From the NCBI RefSeq assembly GCF_025947185.1, contig NZ_CP110001.1:1550001-1614000 (forward strand): a DNA stretch of 64,000 nucleotides, in the 5' to 3' direction. Positions 25,466 to 34,657 of this stretch are shown here, one piece after another. The translations under genes were made by a program, and so were the position numbers. Origin of the DNA: Flavobacterium sp. N2038. Lineage in GTDB: Bacteria > Bacteroidota > Bacteroidia > Flavobacteriales > Flavobacteriaceae. Position 1 is the stretch's first letter. Each line of letters starts with the position of its first letter. A model generated the notes under the pieces. That model did no database searches and was not told the origin of the DNA. It worked only from the letters and a program-made list of their open reading frames with translations.

Positions 25466-27205
25466 TTAGAAAGAAACATTTAGGCCAAAGTTCAATCCCC
25501 ATTGAAATTGGTTAAAAGATTGGCTGTTTAAAGGATTTACATAATAATTAACTGCCGGTTCAACAAAAACATTTGTTTTTTTATACACACGGTATTGTAC
25601 CGTACTGCTTAAGGTTGAACCGTAAACAAAATCATTTGCATTTACATTTTTCCCTATAGAATAGCCATCTAATGCGACATTATTAGAAATTAATTTACCA
25701 ACAAATCCTCCTGTGTTTAAAGTAATATTTGCTTTGTTTTTTGAAAAAACAGCATACGAAACTTCCAGCGGCATTTCGATATATCTCAAACTCTGATCTA
25801 AATTTCCACTTTGAATGTTATCACTTTTCAGTGCATTTTTAGTGTTATTAGAGACTAATACATAATCTTCGTTTGTTGCAATTTGTGGAACAGTAGAATT
25901 CTGAACCAAATAATCGCCAGTACCAAAGAAAGCATTACTTTTTACATTCATATAAGCAACATTTGCTACGCTTTGTCCCAGTTCATTGATTTTGAAACCA
26001 GAACCAACAGCCCATTTTTTTGCAACTTTATATTTTGTTTTAACCCCGTAAGTATTGCTTTGCTTAGAATCGTTGACATTACCCAAAGTTCTGTCGTTTT
26101 TGTAGTTTTCTGAACTGGCAACACCTGCAAAAACCTGAACAGCCCATTTGTCTGTTTTGTCTAAAGACTCCTCTTTCTTGTCTTTTTTATCTTTTTTGTT
26201 TTCTGGAGCCTGAGCGAGAATTCCTTTTTCTAAATTTTGAAGTTCAATAAGCTGAACAGAATCCTGCTTGCTTAAAACATTGCTGAATTTTGAATTGTTT
26301 TTTAGATTATGATCTGCAATTGCTTTTTCTGTAACTGTTTTTTCAGATTTTATTTCAGTGCTAAATTCTCTTTTACTGCCACTTACAACAGCCTGGCTGT
26401 TATTGTTTTTAAACGAATTTGAAGCAACCGTGTTTGATGAATTGTATTTTTCGAAAACTGAATTTGTTGGTAAAGCATTTGAAGCAGCATTAAAGTGGTT
26501 TGTTTTACCAGCCTTAAATGTTTTTTCAGCCAAAACTTTGTCAGCATTTTTCTTTTCAGGATCAGGAAAATAAATTTTTGAAGCTGCGTTAAAAGAATTT
26601 TGCTGTTTAGGATAATACCCTTTTTCTGCTACACTTTGTGTTTTATTGTTTTTTGGTGTGTTTAAGTTTTGATGTTTTGAAAATGAATTGAACTGATTTT
26701 CTTTTTCTGAAACAGAAGCTTTTTGTGTAGATGAACTATTATCTTCTGTACTAACAACTGCAGATTTTGTATTTAAAACAGCAGAATTAGCATTGACTTT
26801 AGAATCGGTGTTAATTATTGCATTTTCGTTGGTTTGTTTTTCAGGATTTTCTACAACTTGTTTTTCTGTTGTATTCGATTTTTGATTGTTATCATTTTTA
26901 TTTTCATCTACAGATATTGAGCTTTTATCTTTCGATTTATTTTGGTTTTCGTCCAAAACAACACTATTGCTATTGATAACATTACCATTTACAGTTTTAA
27001 TTCCTGAGTTTGATGTAAAATATAATACAGAAGGAAGCAGTAAGCCTAGTAAAAGGCATGCCGCAGCTGACCACCAAAGAATTGCTCTTTTCTTCTTTTT
27101 AGGTTTATCTAATTTTTCTTCAATATTGACCCACAATTCTGGTGGTGGAATACTTGAGAAGTTTTCCATTGATGAAAAAATATCTTCTATCTTTTCTTTT
27201 TTCAT
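25466..27205 (-). CDS. Membrane anti-sigma-like protein with outer-membrane beta-barrel-type C-terminus
   Basis: The 579-aa protein has a basic cytoplasmic N-terminus, one membrane helix (about 43-65), a very Asn/Ser/Lys-rich linker (70-350) and a beta-rich C-terminal domain (355-579) like Bacteroidetes outer-membrane beta-barrel/PorT-type domains, ending in Phe. Its start overlaps the sigma gene stop by 4 bases. The arrangement suggests an anti-sigma factor that reads envelope state, but one helix plus a barrel-like tail is unusual; function is inferred. Confidence 0.7.
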   Translation of the reverse strand: MKKEKIEDIFSSMENFSSIPPPELWVNIEEKLDKPKKKKRAILWWSAAACLLLGLLLPSVLYFTSNSGIKTVNGNVINSNSVVLDENQNKSKDKSSISVDENKNDNNQKSNTTEKQVVENPEKQTNENAIINTDSKVNANSAVLNTKSAVVSTEDNSSSTQKASVSEKENQFNSFSKHQNLNTPKNNKTQSVAEKGYYPKQQNSFNAASKIYFPDPEKKNADKVLAEKTFKAGKTNHFNAASNALPTNSVFEKYNSSNTVASNSFKNNNSQAVVSGSKREFSTEIKSEKTVTEKAIADHNLKNNSKFSNVLSKQDSVQLIELQNLEKGILAQAPENKKDKKDKKEESLDKTDKWAVQVFAGVASSENYKNDRTLGNVNDSKQSNTYGVKTKYKVAKKWAVGSGFKINELGQSVANVAYMNVKSNAFFGTGDYLVQNSTVPQIATNEDYVLVSNNTKNALKSDNIQSGNLDQSLRYIEMPLEVSYAVFSKNKANITLNTGGFVGKLISNNVALDGYSIGKNVNANDFVYGSTLSSTVQYRVYKKTNVFVEPAVNYYVNPLNSQSFNQFQWGLNFGLNVSF

Positions 27206-27753
27206 GCTATTTTAAAATTTTTTATGCTCAAAATTCTTTTCTGCAAAATGCCTTTCGCTCTATTTAAATTTGATTTTGATGTTCCTTCCGAAATATTCAG
27301 TAACTCGGCTATCTCTTTGTGTTTCATTTTTTCAAAAACATACAAGTTAAAGACCGTTCGGTACTGATCAGGCAAATCCCTGATATATTCTAATAATTTT
27401 TCTTGTTCTATCGGAATCGTATCTAATTCTTCTTCTTCAATAAAATCACTGTCAGGATCAAAGACATCCAGAAAAAAACTTTCTTTTTTCTTTTTATTTA
27501 GAGTTTCTATCAGCTTGTTGATAAAAATACGTTTTAGCCAGCCTTCAAAGCTTCCTTCAAATTTGTATTGGCTTATTTTCTGAAAAACGATTACAAATGC
27601 TTCCTGGAAAACATCTTTTGCATCATCTTCATTTTTCATATACTTCAGGCAGATACCATACAAAACAGGAGAGAACAACTGATAAATTTTCAGTTGCCCT
27701 TCCCGGTTATTTTGCATGCATTGCCTAATGTATTTTTCTAAATCGTCTTTCAA
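27202..27753 (-). CDS. ECF RNA polymerase sigma factor
   Basis: The 183-aa protein has region 2 (YMKNEDDAKDVFQEAFVIVFQKI) and region 4 (LPDQYRTVFNLYVFEKMKHKEIAELLNISEGTSKSNLNRAKGIL). It is co-translated with the membrane protein downstream (ATGA overlap). The pair is a second sigma/anti-sigma unit, different in type from the one at 3913-4867. Confidence 0.92.
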   Translation of the reverse strand: MKDDLEKYIRQCMQNNREGQLKIYQLFSPVLYGICLKYMKNEDDAKDVFQEAFVIVFQKISQYKFEGSFEGWLKRIFINKLIETLNKKKKESFFLDVFDPDSDFIEEEELDTIPIEQEKLLEYIRDLPDQYRTVFNLYVFEKMKHKEIAELLNISEGTSKSNLNRAKGILQKRILSIKNFKIA

Positions 27754-27803
27754 AAAGTGGTAATGTTTGGTTTTGCAAAAATAGTTTTTATAAACTTAAA
27801 AAA

Positions 27804-28202
27804 CTATCTTTTAAATATACTACGGCTCGCTTCCTGGTTGTTAGTAGCAATTGTTAGATTCTGATTATCAAGTTTTTCTATGATGTATGTTTTGCCTTCA
27901 AAGGTAATCAGGTCATGTTCTGCCTTATCAGAAAAGCCTATTCCTTTTTCGATTTGATATGTACTGACTCTAATTTCTACATCGTTTTTATATGTAATTA
28001 CTTTTCCATCCGGAGTAAAGACAATCTTTTTTGTAAAACCAATTGTTTTAGGAGTTGCTGTGTAAGGATTGCTTAATCCGCCGGTAGATTTTTCCCAAAT
28101 CCATGTATTTACAATCGATGCTGAATTGAATTTTACAGGCTCCAGAGAATATCCGGTAGAGAAAAGTCCAAAGAAAATGAAGAATAAAAAGTGTTTTTTC
28201 AT
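27804..28202 (-). CDS. Secreted small protein, lipocalin-like possible
   Basis: The 132-aa protein has a signal peptide (to about 18, TGYS) and a beta-rich body with a W-x-W start (VNTWIWEKSTGG) and KIVFTPDGKVITYKN, the pattern of small Bacteroidetes lipocalin-like proteins. Function is unknown. It lies 7 bases after the PrcB-like lipoprotein gene and is probably co-transcribed with it. Confidence 0.65.
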   Translation of the reverse strand: MKKHFLFFIFFGLFSTGYSLEPVKFNSASIVNTWIWEKSTGGLSNPYTATPKTIGFTKKIVFTPDGKVITYKNDVEIRVSTYQIEKGIGFSDKAEHDLITFEGKTYIIEKLDNQNLTIATNNQEASRSIFKR

Positions 28203-28209
28203 AATAGGA

Positions 28210-29085
28210 TTATTTTAAACTTTCGATTTTATCTTTAATAGCTTTCTTGAAAAGTTTTATTTCTTCAGTTTGGTCAGCAGTATCAGCATTGTCAATGTAA
28301 ACTTTGGTAACAAGGTTTCCTTGACGCAATTGAAAGTAAATTCCACCCTGATCTGCAGAATCTGGAGCACCATATGTTTTGGTCTGTCCTTTTAGGCTTA
28401 AAATCTCTCCAGGAACACCTTTTAGTAAAGAAGAGAATTCCCCGGTCTTAATTAGACGTGTATATTTATATTGCTCAAATTCATATTTTCCAGCTACAAC
28501 ATTTTGAAATTTCAGTACGTTGAAATTGTTTAATTGAAAGAATTTTTGACAATCTGCACCAGTACAATTTGCAGCATATGTTCCAATTACAATATTATCC
28601 GGGTTTTCATTAACTTTATTAAAAACGATAGGTTTGTTTGTTTTTGGTATTAATATAAAATCTGAAGGATAAGTTGGAGTTTGTAAAATTACTTCGCCGG
28701 CTTGTGGGCTGCTCTCATAAAAATTAATTATCATTTGACATTTGTTTTCAACAATTGAAGTCATTTTTATGCTATAGCCATTTGTAGGTTTCATTCCTGA
28801 AAAGATTCCCACCAATAGATTTTTTGTAAAATCAATAGTAGGATCGCTTGGAACCGTACAGGTGTTTTCGTGTTTGGTAAAGTATTGATCTAATTTTTCT
28901 TGTGAACCCAGAACAATAGCGGCCGGATTAGGAGGTAAAGTTTTTATACTGTAATTACATAAAAGTGGAAACCCTGTAAAAGCTACATCTTCATTTGCGC
29001 CACAATCAGTATTGATCTCATCATTATTAAGAGAACAAGCGCTGAATCCAAAAGCTATAAACAAGCTCAACATTAATTTTTTCAT
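28210..29085 (-). CDS. PrcB-C-like domain lipoprotein
   Basis: The 291-aa lipoprotein (Cys17, FSAC) has a central domain with FTKNLLVGIFSGMKPTNGYSIKM...FYESSPQAGE...FILIPKTNKPIVF, the layout of the PrcB C-terminal domain (protease complex subunit of Treponema). The rest is unassigned. It may bind or support an envelope protease, but that is inference. It heads a two-gene operon. Confidence 0.75.
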   Translation of the reverse strand: MKKLMLSLFIAFGFSACSLNNDEINTDCGANEDVAFTGFPLLCNYSIKTLPPNPAAIVLGSQEKLDQYFTKHENTCTVPSDPTIDFTKNLLVGIFSGMKPTNGYSIKMTSIVENKCQMIINFYESSPQAGEVILQTPTYPSDFILIPKTNKPIVFNKVNENPDNIVIGTYAANCTGADCQKFFQLNNFNVLKFQNVVAGKYEFEQYKYTRLIKTGEFSSLLKGVPGEILSLKGQTKTYGAPDSADQGGIYFQLRQGNLVTKVYIDNADTADQTEEIKLFKKAIKDKIESLK

Positions 29086-29272
29086 TGATAATATTTTAAT
29101 AGTTTATACTAAGTAGATGGTGTTCTTTTTAAATGGTTGCGTAAAGTTTTTTTTTTATTTGATTTTTTTTTAATGTTTAGTTGGTTTAGAATCAGGACTT
29201 ATTTGTGAAATTTTTAATTTAAGATTAGGTACTACGTATTATTGCGTACTTTTACTTAAAAAAAACGTAGTT

Positions 29273-30646
29273 ATGTTGGACTTTATTCCGCTTTTAGTTG
29301 CATTTGTAATGGCTCTTTTCCTTGGGATTTATTTAGGAAAAATGCTCTTTTCCGCTAAATTTCAGTCAGAGAAAGTAAGTTTGGAAGAAAGACTGAATGC
29401 AAACGCAAATCAATTGCAGATACAGAAAGAACAAGCTGAAAATGACAGAAACAATTTTAGCAAACAACTTCAGCTAATTAATACTGAGAAAGAAAATATC
29501 AGAACAGAAAAAGATAGTCTGGCTATTCAGCTTTCTAAAAAAGAAGTCGATTTTGAGAATTTATGGGAGCGTCATAAAGAACAAAAAAGCGAAATAACTG
29601 AGCTCCAGGAGAAATTCACCAAAGAATTTGAAAATCTGGCAAATAAAATTCTGGAAGAAAAGTCGGCTAAATTTACCGAACAGAATAGTGAGAATATGAA
29701 AAATATCTTGTTGCCGCTGCAGGATAAAATTCAGGGATTTGAACAAAAAGTAGAACAGACACATAAGGAAAGTATCGATTATCATGCAGCACTTCGTCAG
29801 CAGATTATAGGTTTGAGCGAGATGAATGCCCAAATGAGCAAAGAAACCTTAAACTTAACCAAAGCGCTGAAAGGGGATAGCAAAATGCAGGGAAATTGGG
29901 GCGAACTTGTATTAGAACGCGTTCTCGAAAAATCTGGTTTAGAGAAAGGCCGTGAATATGATGTACAGCAAAGTTTTGTAAACAGCGAAGGAAATCGTGT
30001 TTTGCCAGATGTTGTAATCAATTTGCCTGATGGTAAAAAAATGATTGTAGACTCAAAAGTTTCTTTGGTAGCTTATGAGAAATGGATCAATGAAGAATCT
30101 GAGATTCTTAAAACAGATTTACTTCGTGAGCATGTAAATTCGATAAAAAGGCACGTAGAACAACTCGGAAATAAAAATTACCACGACTTGTATCAAATAG
30201 AAAGTCCCGATTTTGTGTTACTATTTATTCCAATGGAGCCCGCTTTTGCAATTGCTTTAAATGAGGATCCGGCTTTATACACCAAAGCATTCGATAAAAA
30301 CATTGTGATTGTTACACCAAGTACTTTGCTGGCTACTTTAAGAACGATTGATAGTATGTGGACAAACCAGAAACAACAGGAAAATGCATTTGAAATTGCC
30401 AGACAAGCCGGTGCATTATATGATAAATTTGAAGGTTTTGTGACAGATTTGGTTAAGATTGGAAATAAAATAAAAGATACCAAAACTGAGTACGAAGCAG
30501 CGATGAATAAACTGGTTGACGGAAAAGGTAATTTAATCTCAAGTGTAGAGCGACTAAAAAAAATGGGAGCAAAAGCAAAAAAAGCACTTCCTGAAAATAT
30601 TATTGTCAGAGCTTTAAATTCTGATGAAAATGAATTATTAAATTAA
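29273..30646 (+). CDS. rmuC: DNA recombination protein RmuC
   Basis: The 457-aa protein has an N-terminal membrane helix (1-20), a long coiled coil (about 25-195) and the RmuC nuclease-like core (GNWGELVLERVLEKSGL, LPDVVINLPDGKKMIVDSKVS), where the Asp/Asp-x-Lys residues form the PD-(D/E)XK-type site. RmuC limits inversions at short repeats. It is followed 33 bases later by a thioesterase gene. Confidence 0.93.
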   Translation: MLDFIPLLVAFVMALFLGIYLGKMLFSAKFQSEKVSLEERLNANANQLQIQKEQAENDRNNFSKQLQLINTEKENIRTEKDSLAIQLSKKEVDFENLWERHKEQKSEITELQEKFTKEFENLANKILEEKSAKFTEQNSENMKNILLPLQDKIQGFEQKVEQTHKESIDYHAALRQQIIGLSEMNAQMSKETLNLTKALKGDSKMQGNWGELVLERVLEKSGLEKGREYDVQQSFVNSEGNRVLPDVVINLPDGKKMIVDSKVSLVAYEKWINEESEILKTDLLREHVNSIKRHVEQLGNKNYHDLYQIESPDFVLLFIPMEPAFAIALNEDPALYTKAFDKNIVIVTPSTLLATLRTIDSMWTNQKQQENAFEIARQAGALYDKFEGFVTDLVKIGNKIKDTKTEYEAAMNKLVDGKGNLISSVERLKKMGAKAKKALPENIIVRALNSDENELLN

Positions 30647-30679
30647 AAGACAATTAATCAAAAAATACCAACAACAACC

Positions 30680-31228
30680 ATGGCTACAGATTTTAAACCC
30701 GTTTCTTCATCAAAAATTAGTATTTCAGAATTGATGCTGCCATCGCATACTAACTTTAGCGGTAAAATTCACGGAGGATATATTTTGCAATTACTGGATC
30801 AGATAGCATTTGCATCGGCATCAAAATTTTCCGGGCACTATTGTGTAACCGCTTCTGTTGATACAGTAAATTTTTTAAAACCAATTGAAGTTGGAGAACT
30901 GGTAACGATGAAAGCTTCTGTAAATTATGTAGGGCGTAGTTCAATGGTGGTTGGAATTCGTGTTGAAGCAGAGAACATTCAAACCGGAGCAATTAAGCAT
31001 TGTAATTCATCTTATTTTACAATGGTAGCAAAAGATAAAGAAGGAAAAAGTGTTCAGGTTCCAGGGCTTATTCTATCTAATCTCGAGGAAGTTCGTAGAT
31101 TTAGAAAAGCAATAAAACATATTGAAATTAAGAAAGAGATAGAGGAACATGAAAAAATAGCCAATATAAGCTCAATCGAAGATTTAGCGAGTTTAGATAA
31201 ATATAATGTTCTTTTAGAAATTAGCTAG
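30680..31228 (+). CDS. Acyl-CoA thioesterase (hotdog fold)
   Basis: The 182-aa protein has the hotdog block HTNFSGKIHGGYILQLLDQIAF, typical of YciA/ACOT-type thioesterases, with the catalytic Asp in LLDQ. It hydrolyses acyl-CoA; chain length cannot be told. It is probably in one transcription unit with rmuC and the VOC gene downstream. Confidence 0.9.
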   Translation: MATDFKPVSSSKISISELMLPSHTNFSGKIHGGYILQLLDQIAFASASKFSGHYCVTASVDTVNFLKPIEVGELVTMKASVNYVGRSSMVVGIRVEAENIQTGAIKHCNSSYFTMVAKDKEGKSVQVPGLILSNLEEVRRFRKAIKHIEIKKEIEEHEKIANISSIEDLASLDKYNVLLEIS

Positions 31229-31248
31229 AATAACTAAACTGATATAAA

Positions 31249-31644
31249 ATGGTAAAATTTGGATATACAATATTATATGTTGAAGAGGTAGAAAAGGCAA
31301 TCTCATTTTATGAAAATGTATTTGGTTTTTCAAGAAAATTTATAACGCCTGATAATGATTATGCTGAATTGAACACTGGAGAAACAACAATTTCTTTTGC
31401 TTCAAAAAAACTGGCAGCTCAAAATTTAAAAGAAGGTTTTCTGGAAAGTAATCCGGATAATAAACCTTTTGCCATAGAATTAGGTTTTATCACAGACCAA
31501 GTTGAAGAACTGGTTCAAAAAGCAACTTCTTTTGGAGCCATTTTAGTAACTGAACCTACTAAAAAACCATGGGGACAAATTGTAGCGTATGTTCGGGATC
31601 TGGATGGCTTTTTAGTTGAGATCTGTACCGAAGTAGAAGGTTAG
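31249..31644 (+). CDS. VOC (glyoxalase-fold) family protein
   Basis: The 131-aa protein has the two beta-alpha-beta-beta-beta units of the VOC superfamily: GYTILYVEEVEKAISFYENVFGF and ...VAYVRDLDGFLVEICTEVEG, with the Glu of the final strand that often binds metal. The substrate is unknown. It lies 20 bases after the thioesterase gene. Confidence 0.88.
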   Translation: MVKFGYTILYVEEVEKAISFYENVFGFSRKFITPDNDYAELNTGETTISFASKKLAAQNLKEGFLESNPDNKPFAIELGFITDQVEELVQKATSFGAILVTEPTKKPWGQIVAYVRDLDGFLVEICTEVEG

Positions 31645-31661
31645 GAATTAATTTTATTAGA

Positions 31662-32114
31662 ATGAAATACATAAAAAACAAGCCTTATATTTTGTTTTTG
31701 GCAGTAATAATAATTGTTTTAAGCTTTGGATTTTATAAAGGAAGTGAAGATATTGACATCAATATTCATGATACTTATATTATTATTTCGTATAAACATC
31801 TGGCTATACTTTTGTCTCTTATTTATGGATTATTTGCCTTGTTGTATTTTGGGCTTTCGAAAATGAAATTTACTTTGTTCAGCTGGATGACCATTTTTCA
31901 TGTCTCAGTAAGTATAATTGGTTTGTTTGTGATTTTTGGTTTGTCTAAATTAATACGGGAAAGTGAGCCAGGTGACATGACTTCATTTTTAAATAATATA
32001 AATTTCAACGAAAAAATAGGGTATGGAATGGGGTTTTCTATTGTTTTGATAATTGGGGCTCAGATTTTGTTTTTAATTAATGTGACTTATGCTTTGATTA
32101 AGAAGATTATTTAA
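31662..32114 (+). CDS. Four-helix membrane protein, unknown
   Basis: The 150-aa protein has four hydrophobic helices (about 8-25, 45-65, 73-95, 121-145). The motif NIHDTYIIISYKH between helices 1 and 2 is found in a set of small bacterial membrane proteins distantly like the start of haem-copper oxidase subunit I. Function is unknown. It is the last gene of the rmuC group. Confidence 0.7.
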   Translation: MKYIKNKPYILFLAVIIIVLSFGFYKGSEDIDINIHDTYIIISYKHLAILLSLIYGLFALLYFGLSKMKFTLFSWMTIFHVSVSIIGLFVIFGLSKLIRESEPGDMTSFLNNINFNEKIGYGMGFSIVLIIGAQILFLINVTYALIKKII

Positions 32115-32336
32115 ACCTGATCCATTTTTATTGAGTTGAAATATTCACAAATATTTAGGATAAGTTCAGAAACTTTGTACAGAGAAATTACGTAACTTTA
32201 AGTATATAATTATTTGGTTATAGAATATTTCACGGAGTACTGCCATTCTATTTTTAAGCCATTATCTTAAGTTCTGATTTTCTCTTCTTAAAATAAAAAA
32301 AAATCGAATGACATAATTGTTTAATTGTTAACGATT

Positions 32337-32876
32337 ATGAAAAGAACTACTTTATTAATTTTACTTTTTACCACATTTTCAATACTTGCTCAAAATAAAT
32401 TTAGAACCAATTCTGCGGTTGTAAATTTTGAGGCCTCAGTACCTTTTTTTGAAGAAGTAAAAGCGGTAAATAAGCTGGGAACATTGGTTCTTGAACCTTC
32501 AACAAGTACGCTGATCTGTACTGTTATCATCAAAGATTTTCGATTTAAAATGGATCTGATGCAAGAGCATTTTAATGATAATTATATTGAAAGTCATCGT
32601 TATCCAAAAGCGGTTTTTAAAGGTAAAATCGAAAAATTTGATTTGAAAAATATCGATGAAACTGAAAAAGAATTCGATATAAAGGGAAAACTATATCTTC
32701 ATGGAAAATCAAAGATAATCCAAGTAAAAGCACTAATAAAAAAAGTGCCGGAAGGAATTCAGATTGTATCTACTTTTCCACTTTCGGTATCTGATTTTAA
32801 CATTGAAATTCCCTATGTTGTAGCCAATAAAATTTCAAAAACAGTGCAGACTGATTTGACCGGAATAATGAGATAA
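32337..32876 (+). CDS. YceI-family secreted protein
   Basis: The 179-aa protein has a signal peptide ending ILAQ and the YceI lipocalin-like barrel (FRTNSAVVNFEASVPFFEEVKAVN, HRYPKAVFKGKI, YLHGKSK). YceI proteins bind polyisoprenoids or quinone-like lipids in the periplasm. The ATG at 32337 is taken as the start since an upstream TTG would only add four residues before the signal peptide. Confidence 0.87.
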   Translation: MKRTTLLILLFTTFSILAQNKFRTNSAVVNFEASVPFFEEVKAVNKLGTLVLEPSTSTLICTVIIKDFRFKMDLMQEHFNDNYIESHRYPKAVFKGKIEKFDLKNIDETEKEFDIKGKLYLHGKSKIIQVKALIKKVPEGIQIVSTFPLSVSDFNIEIPYVVANKISKTVQTDLTGIMR

Positions 32877-32984
32877 ACTACCAAAAACATAAACTACAAA
32901 TTCTAAAGATTTTTTTGGAGATTTAAAAACTGGATAGCAACAATGTAAACTCTTTTAGAATCTGGAGAATTTGTTGTTTTATGT

Positions 32985-33896
32985 TTAATTCAGACAACTT
33001 ACAAGGGTACGTTCCAAATCTGTAAATTGAAATTCGAAGCCTTGTTTTTGAATTTTTTCAGAAGAAACCCTTTGTCCTTTTAAGACTGCAACGCTCATTT
33101 CTCCCAAAATGATTTTTAATAAAAACACCGGTACTTTCGGCATCCATATGGTATAACCAAATAAATGCGCTAGTGTTTTTGAAAATTTAGCATTTGTTAT
33201 ATTGTCAGTCACAGCTGCATTATAGGGTCCATGCATTTGGTCGTCTGAAACAGCTTTGCAATAGATCTGACATAAATCCTCGATATGAATCCAGGGCAGA
33301 TATTGTTTTCCTGTTCCTAAAACAGCGCCAAATCCTGCTTTAAAGTTGGGAGCTACTTTTTTCATAAAACCTTCATCTTTGCCCAAAACAATTCCGGTTC
33401 TGATTTTGACAGTCCGAATACCGAGATTTCCTATTTTCTCAACTTCATTTTCCCATTGTTGACAGGTTCTTCCTAAAAAGTCGTTTACAGGCGGAGTCTC
33501 TTCGGTACATATTTTATGGCTTGTAATTGCACCATAAATACCAACAGCCGATGCAGAGATAAAAGCATGGAGCTTTTTATTGTGTTTTTCTAAAACAGAA
33601 AATATTAAATCGATTGGTTTAGTGCGACTTTCCAAGATGGCTCTTTTCCTTTTTTTTGTCCACCTTTTTTCAACGATTCCTTCACCGGCAAGGTGAATAA
33701 TATAATCGGCTTTTAAAACCGCATTTTCATCTATTAAATCCTTTTTTAAATCCCATTTGTAGTACGTAATGGTTGCTGTGTTTTCCTGAGCCGATCGACT
33801 TAAAACAGACACAGAATACCCAGCTTCAATTAGAACATTTGCCAGATGTTTTCCAATGAATCCATTTCCGCCCGTTAGAAGAACATTTTGAGTCAT
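32985..33896 (-). CDS. TIGR01777-family NAD-dependent epimerase-like protein
   Basis: The 303-aa protein has a Rossmann GGNGFIGKHL at 8-17, the YYKWD strand, SASAVGIYG and a DUF1731-type C-terminus (FLLKIILGEMSVAVLKGQRVSSEKI), which define the YfcH/TIGR01777 group. The substrate is unknown. It is divergent from the TetR-like gene. Confidence 0.9.
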   Translation of the reverse strand: MTQNVLLTGGNGFIGKHLANVLIEAGYSVSVLSRSAQENTATITYYKWDLKKDLIDENAVLKADYIIHLAGEGIVEKRWTKKRKRAILESRTKPIDLIFSVLEKHNKKLHAFISASAVGIYGAITSHKICTEETPPVNDFLGRTCQQWENEVEKIGNLGIRTVKIRTGIVLGKDEGFMKKVAPNFKAGFGAVLGTGKQYLPWIHIEDLCQIYCKAVSDDQMHGPYNAAVTDNITNAKFSKTLAHLFGYTIWMPKVPVFLLKIILGEMSVAVLKGQRVSSEKIQKQGFEFQFTDLERTLVSCLN

Positions 33897-33994
33897 AATA
33901 GTTTATAATATATTTAACAGCCGATCTTGTTTAGGGACAAGTAAAGGTACTTAAACATTGCTTACCTTTAGGGCAAATTCTAAATTTAATAAAA

Positions 33995-34657
33995 ATGGCA
34001 ACTAAAAAAAAGACTATAACCAGAGATGATATTGTTTCTAAATATATGAATGACGTTTTAGAAAAAGGCCAAAAACCAAAATCAGTATATCATTTTGCCA
34101 AAGAAAATGATTTTGAAGAAACCGAATTCTATACTTTTTTTGGAACACTGGAAGGTTTAGAAAAGGAAATATTCAGATTGTTTTTTGTTAATACAGTTGA
34201 TCTTTTGCATAAAAATGAAGAATATCAACAATATGATATGAAGAATAAAATGTTGAGTTTTTATTTTACTTTCTTCGAAATTCTGACAGCAAATAGGAGT
34301 TATGTTTTACAATCTTTAAAACTGGACAGAAATCCACTTAAAAATTTAGTGCAATTGACTTCGCTTCGTGAGGTATTTAAAGAATATGTTTCTGAAATCC
34401 TGACAGACGATTACAGACTTGAGCAGGAAAAATTTCAAAAATTCCAGGAAAAAGCCATTCAGGAAAGTGCCTGGCTCCAATTGATGATGACGATAAAATT
34501 CTGGATGGACGATGAATCTGCCGCTTTTGAGAAAACAGATATTTTTATCGAAAAATCGGTTAATGCTTCATTTGAATTAATGAATGTGGCACCAATGAAT
34601 CATTTAATAGATTTTGGAAAATTTCTGTTTAAAGAAAAAATATACGCTAAACAATGA
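33995..34657 (+). CDS. TetR-like transcriptional regulator
   Basis: The 220-aa protein has an N-terminal HTH of TetR type (ITRDDIVSKYMND...KSVYHFAKENDFEETEFYTFFGTLEGLEKEIF, 8-60) and an all-helical C-terminal domain. The HTH is weaker than in classical TetR. Its stop overlaps the start of the ABC1 kinase gene by 4 bases, so the two are co-translated and probably functionally linked. Confidence 0.8.
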   Translation: MATKKKTITRDDIVSKYMNDVLEKGQKPKSVYHFAKENDFEETEFYTFFGTLEGLEKEIFRLFFVNTVDLLHKNEEYQQYDMKNKMLSFYFTFFEILTANRSYVLQSLKLDRNPLKNLVQLTSLREVFKEYVSEILTDDYRLEQEKFQKFQEKAIQESAWLQLMMTIKFWMDDESAAFEKTDIFIEKSVNASFELMNVAPMNHLIDFGKFLFKEKIYAKQ

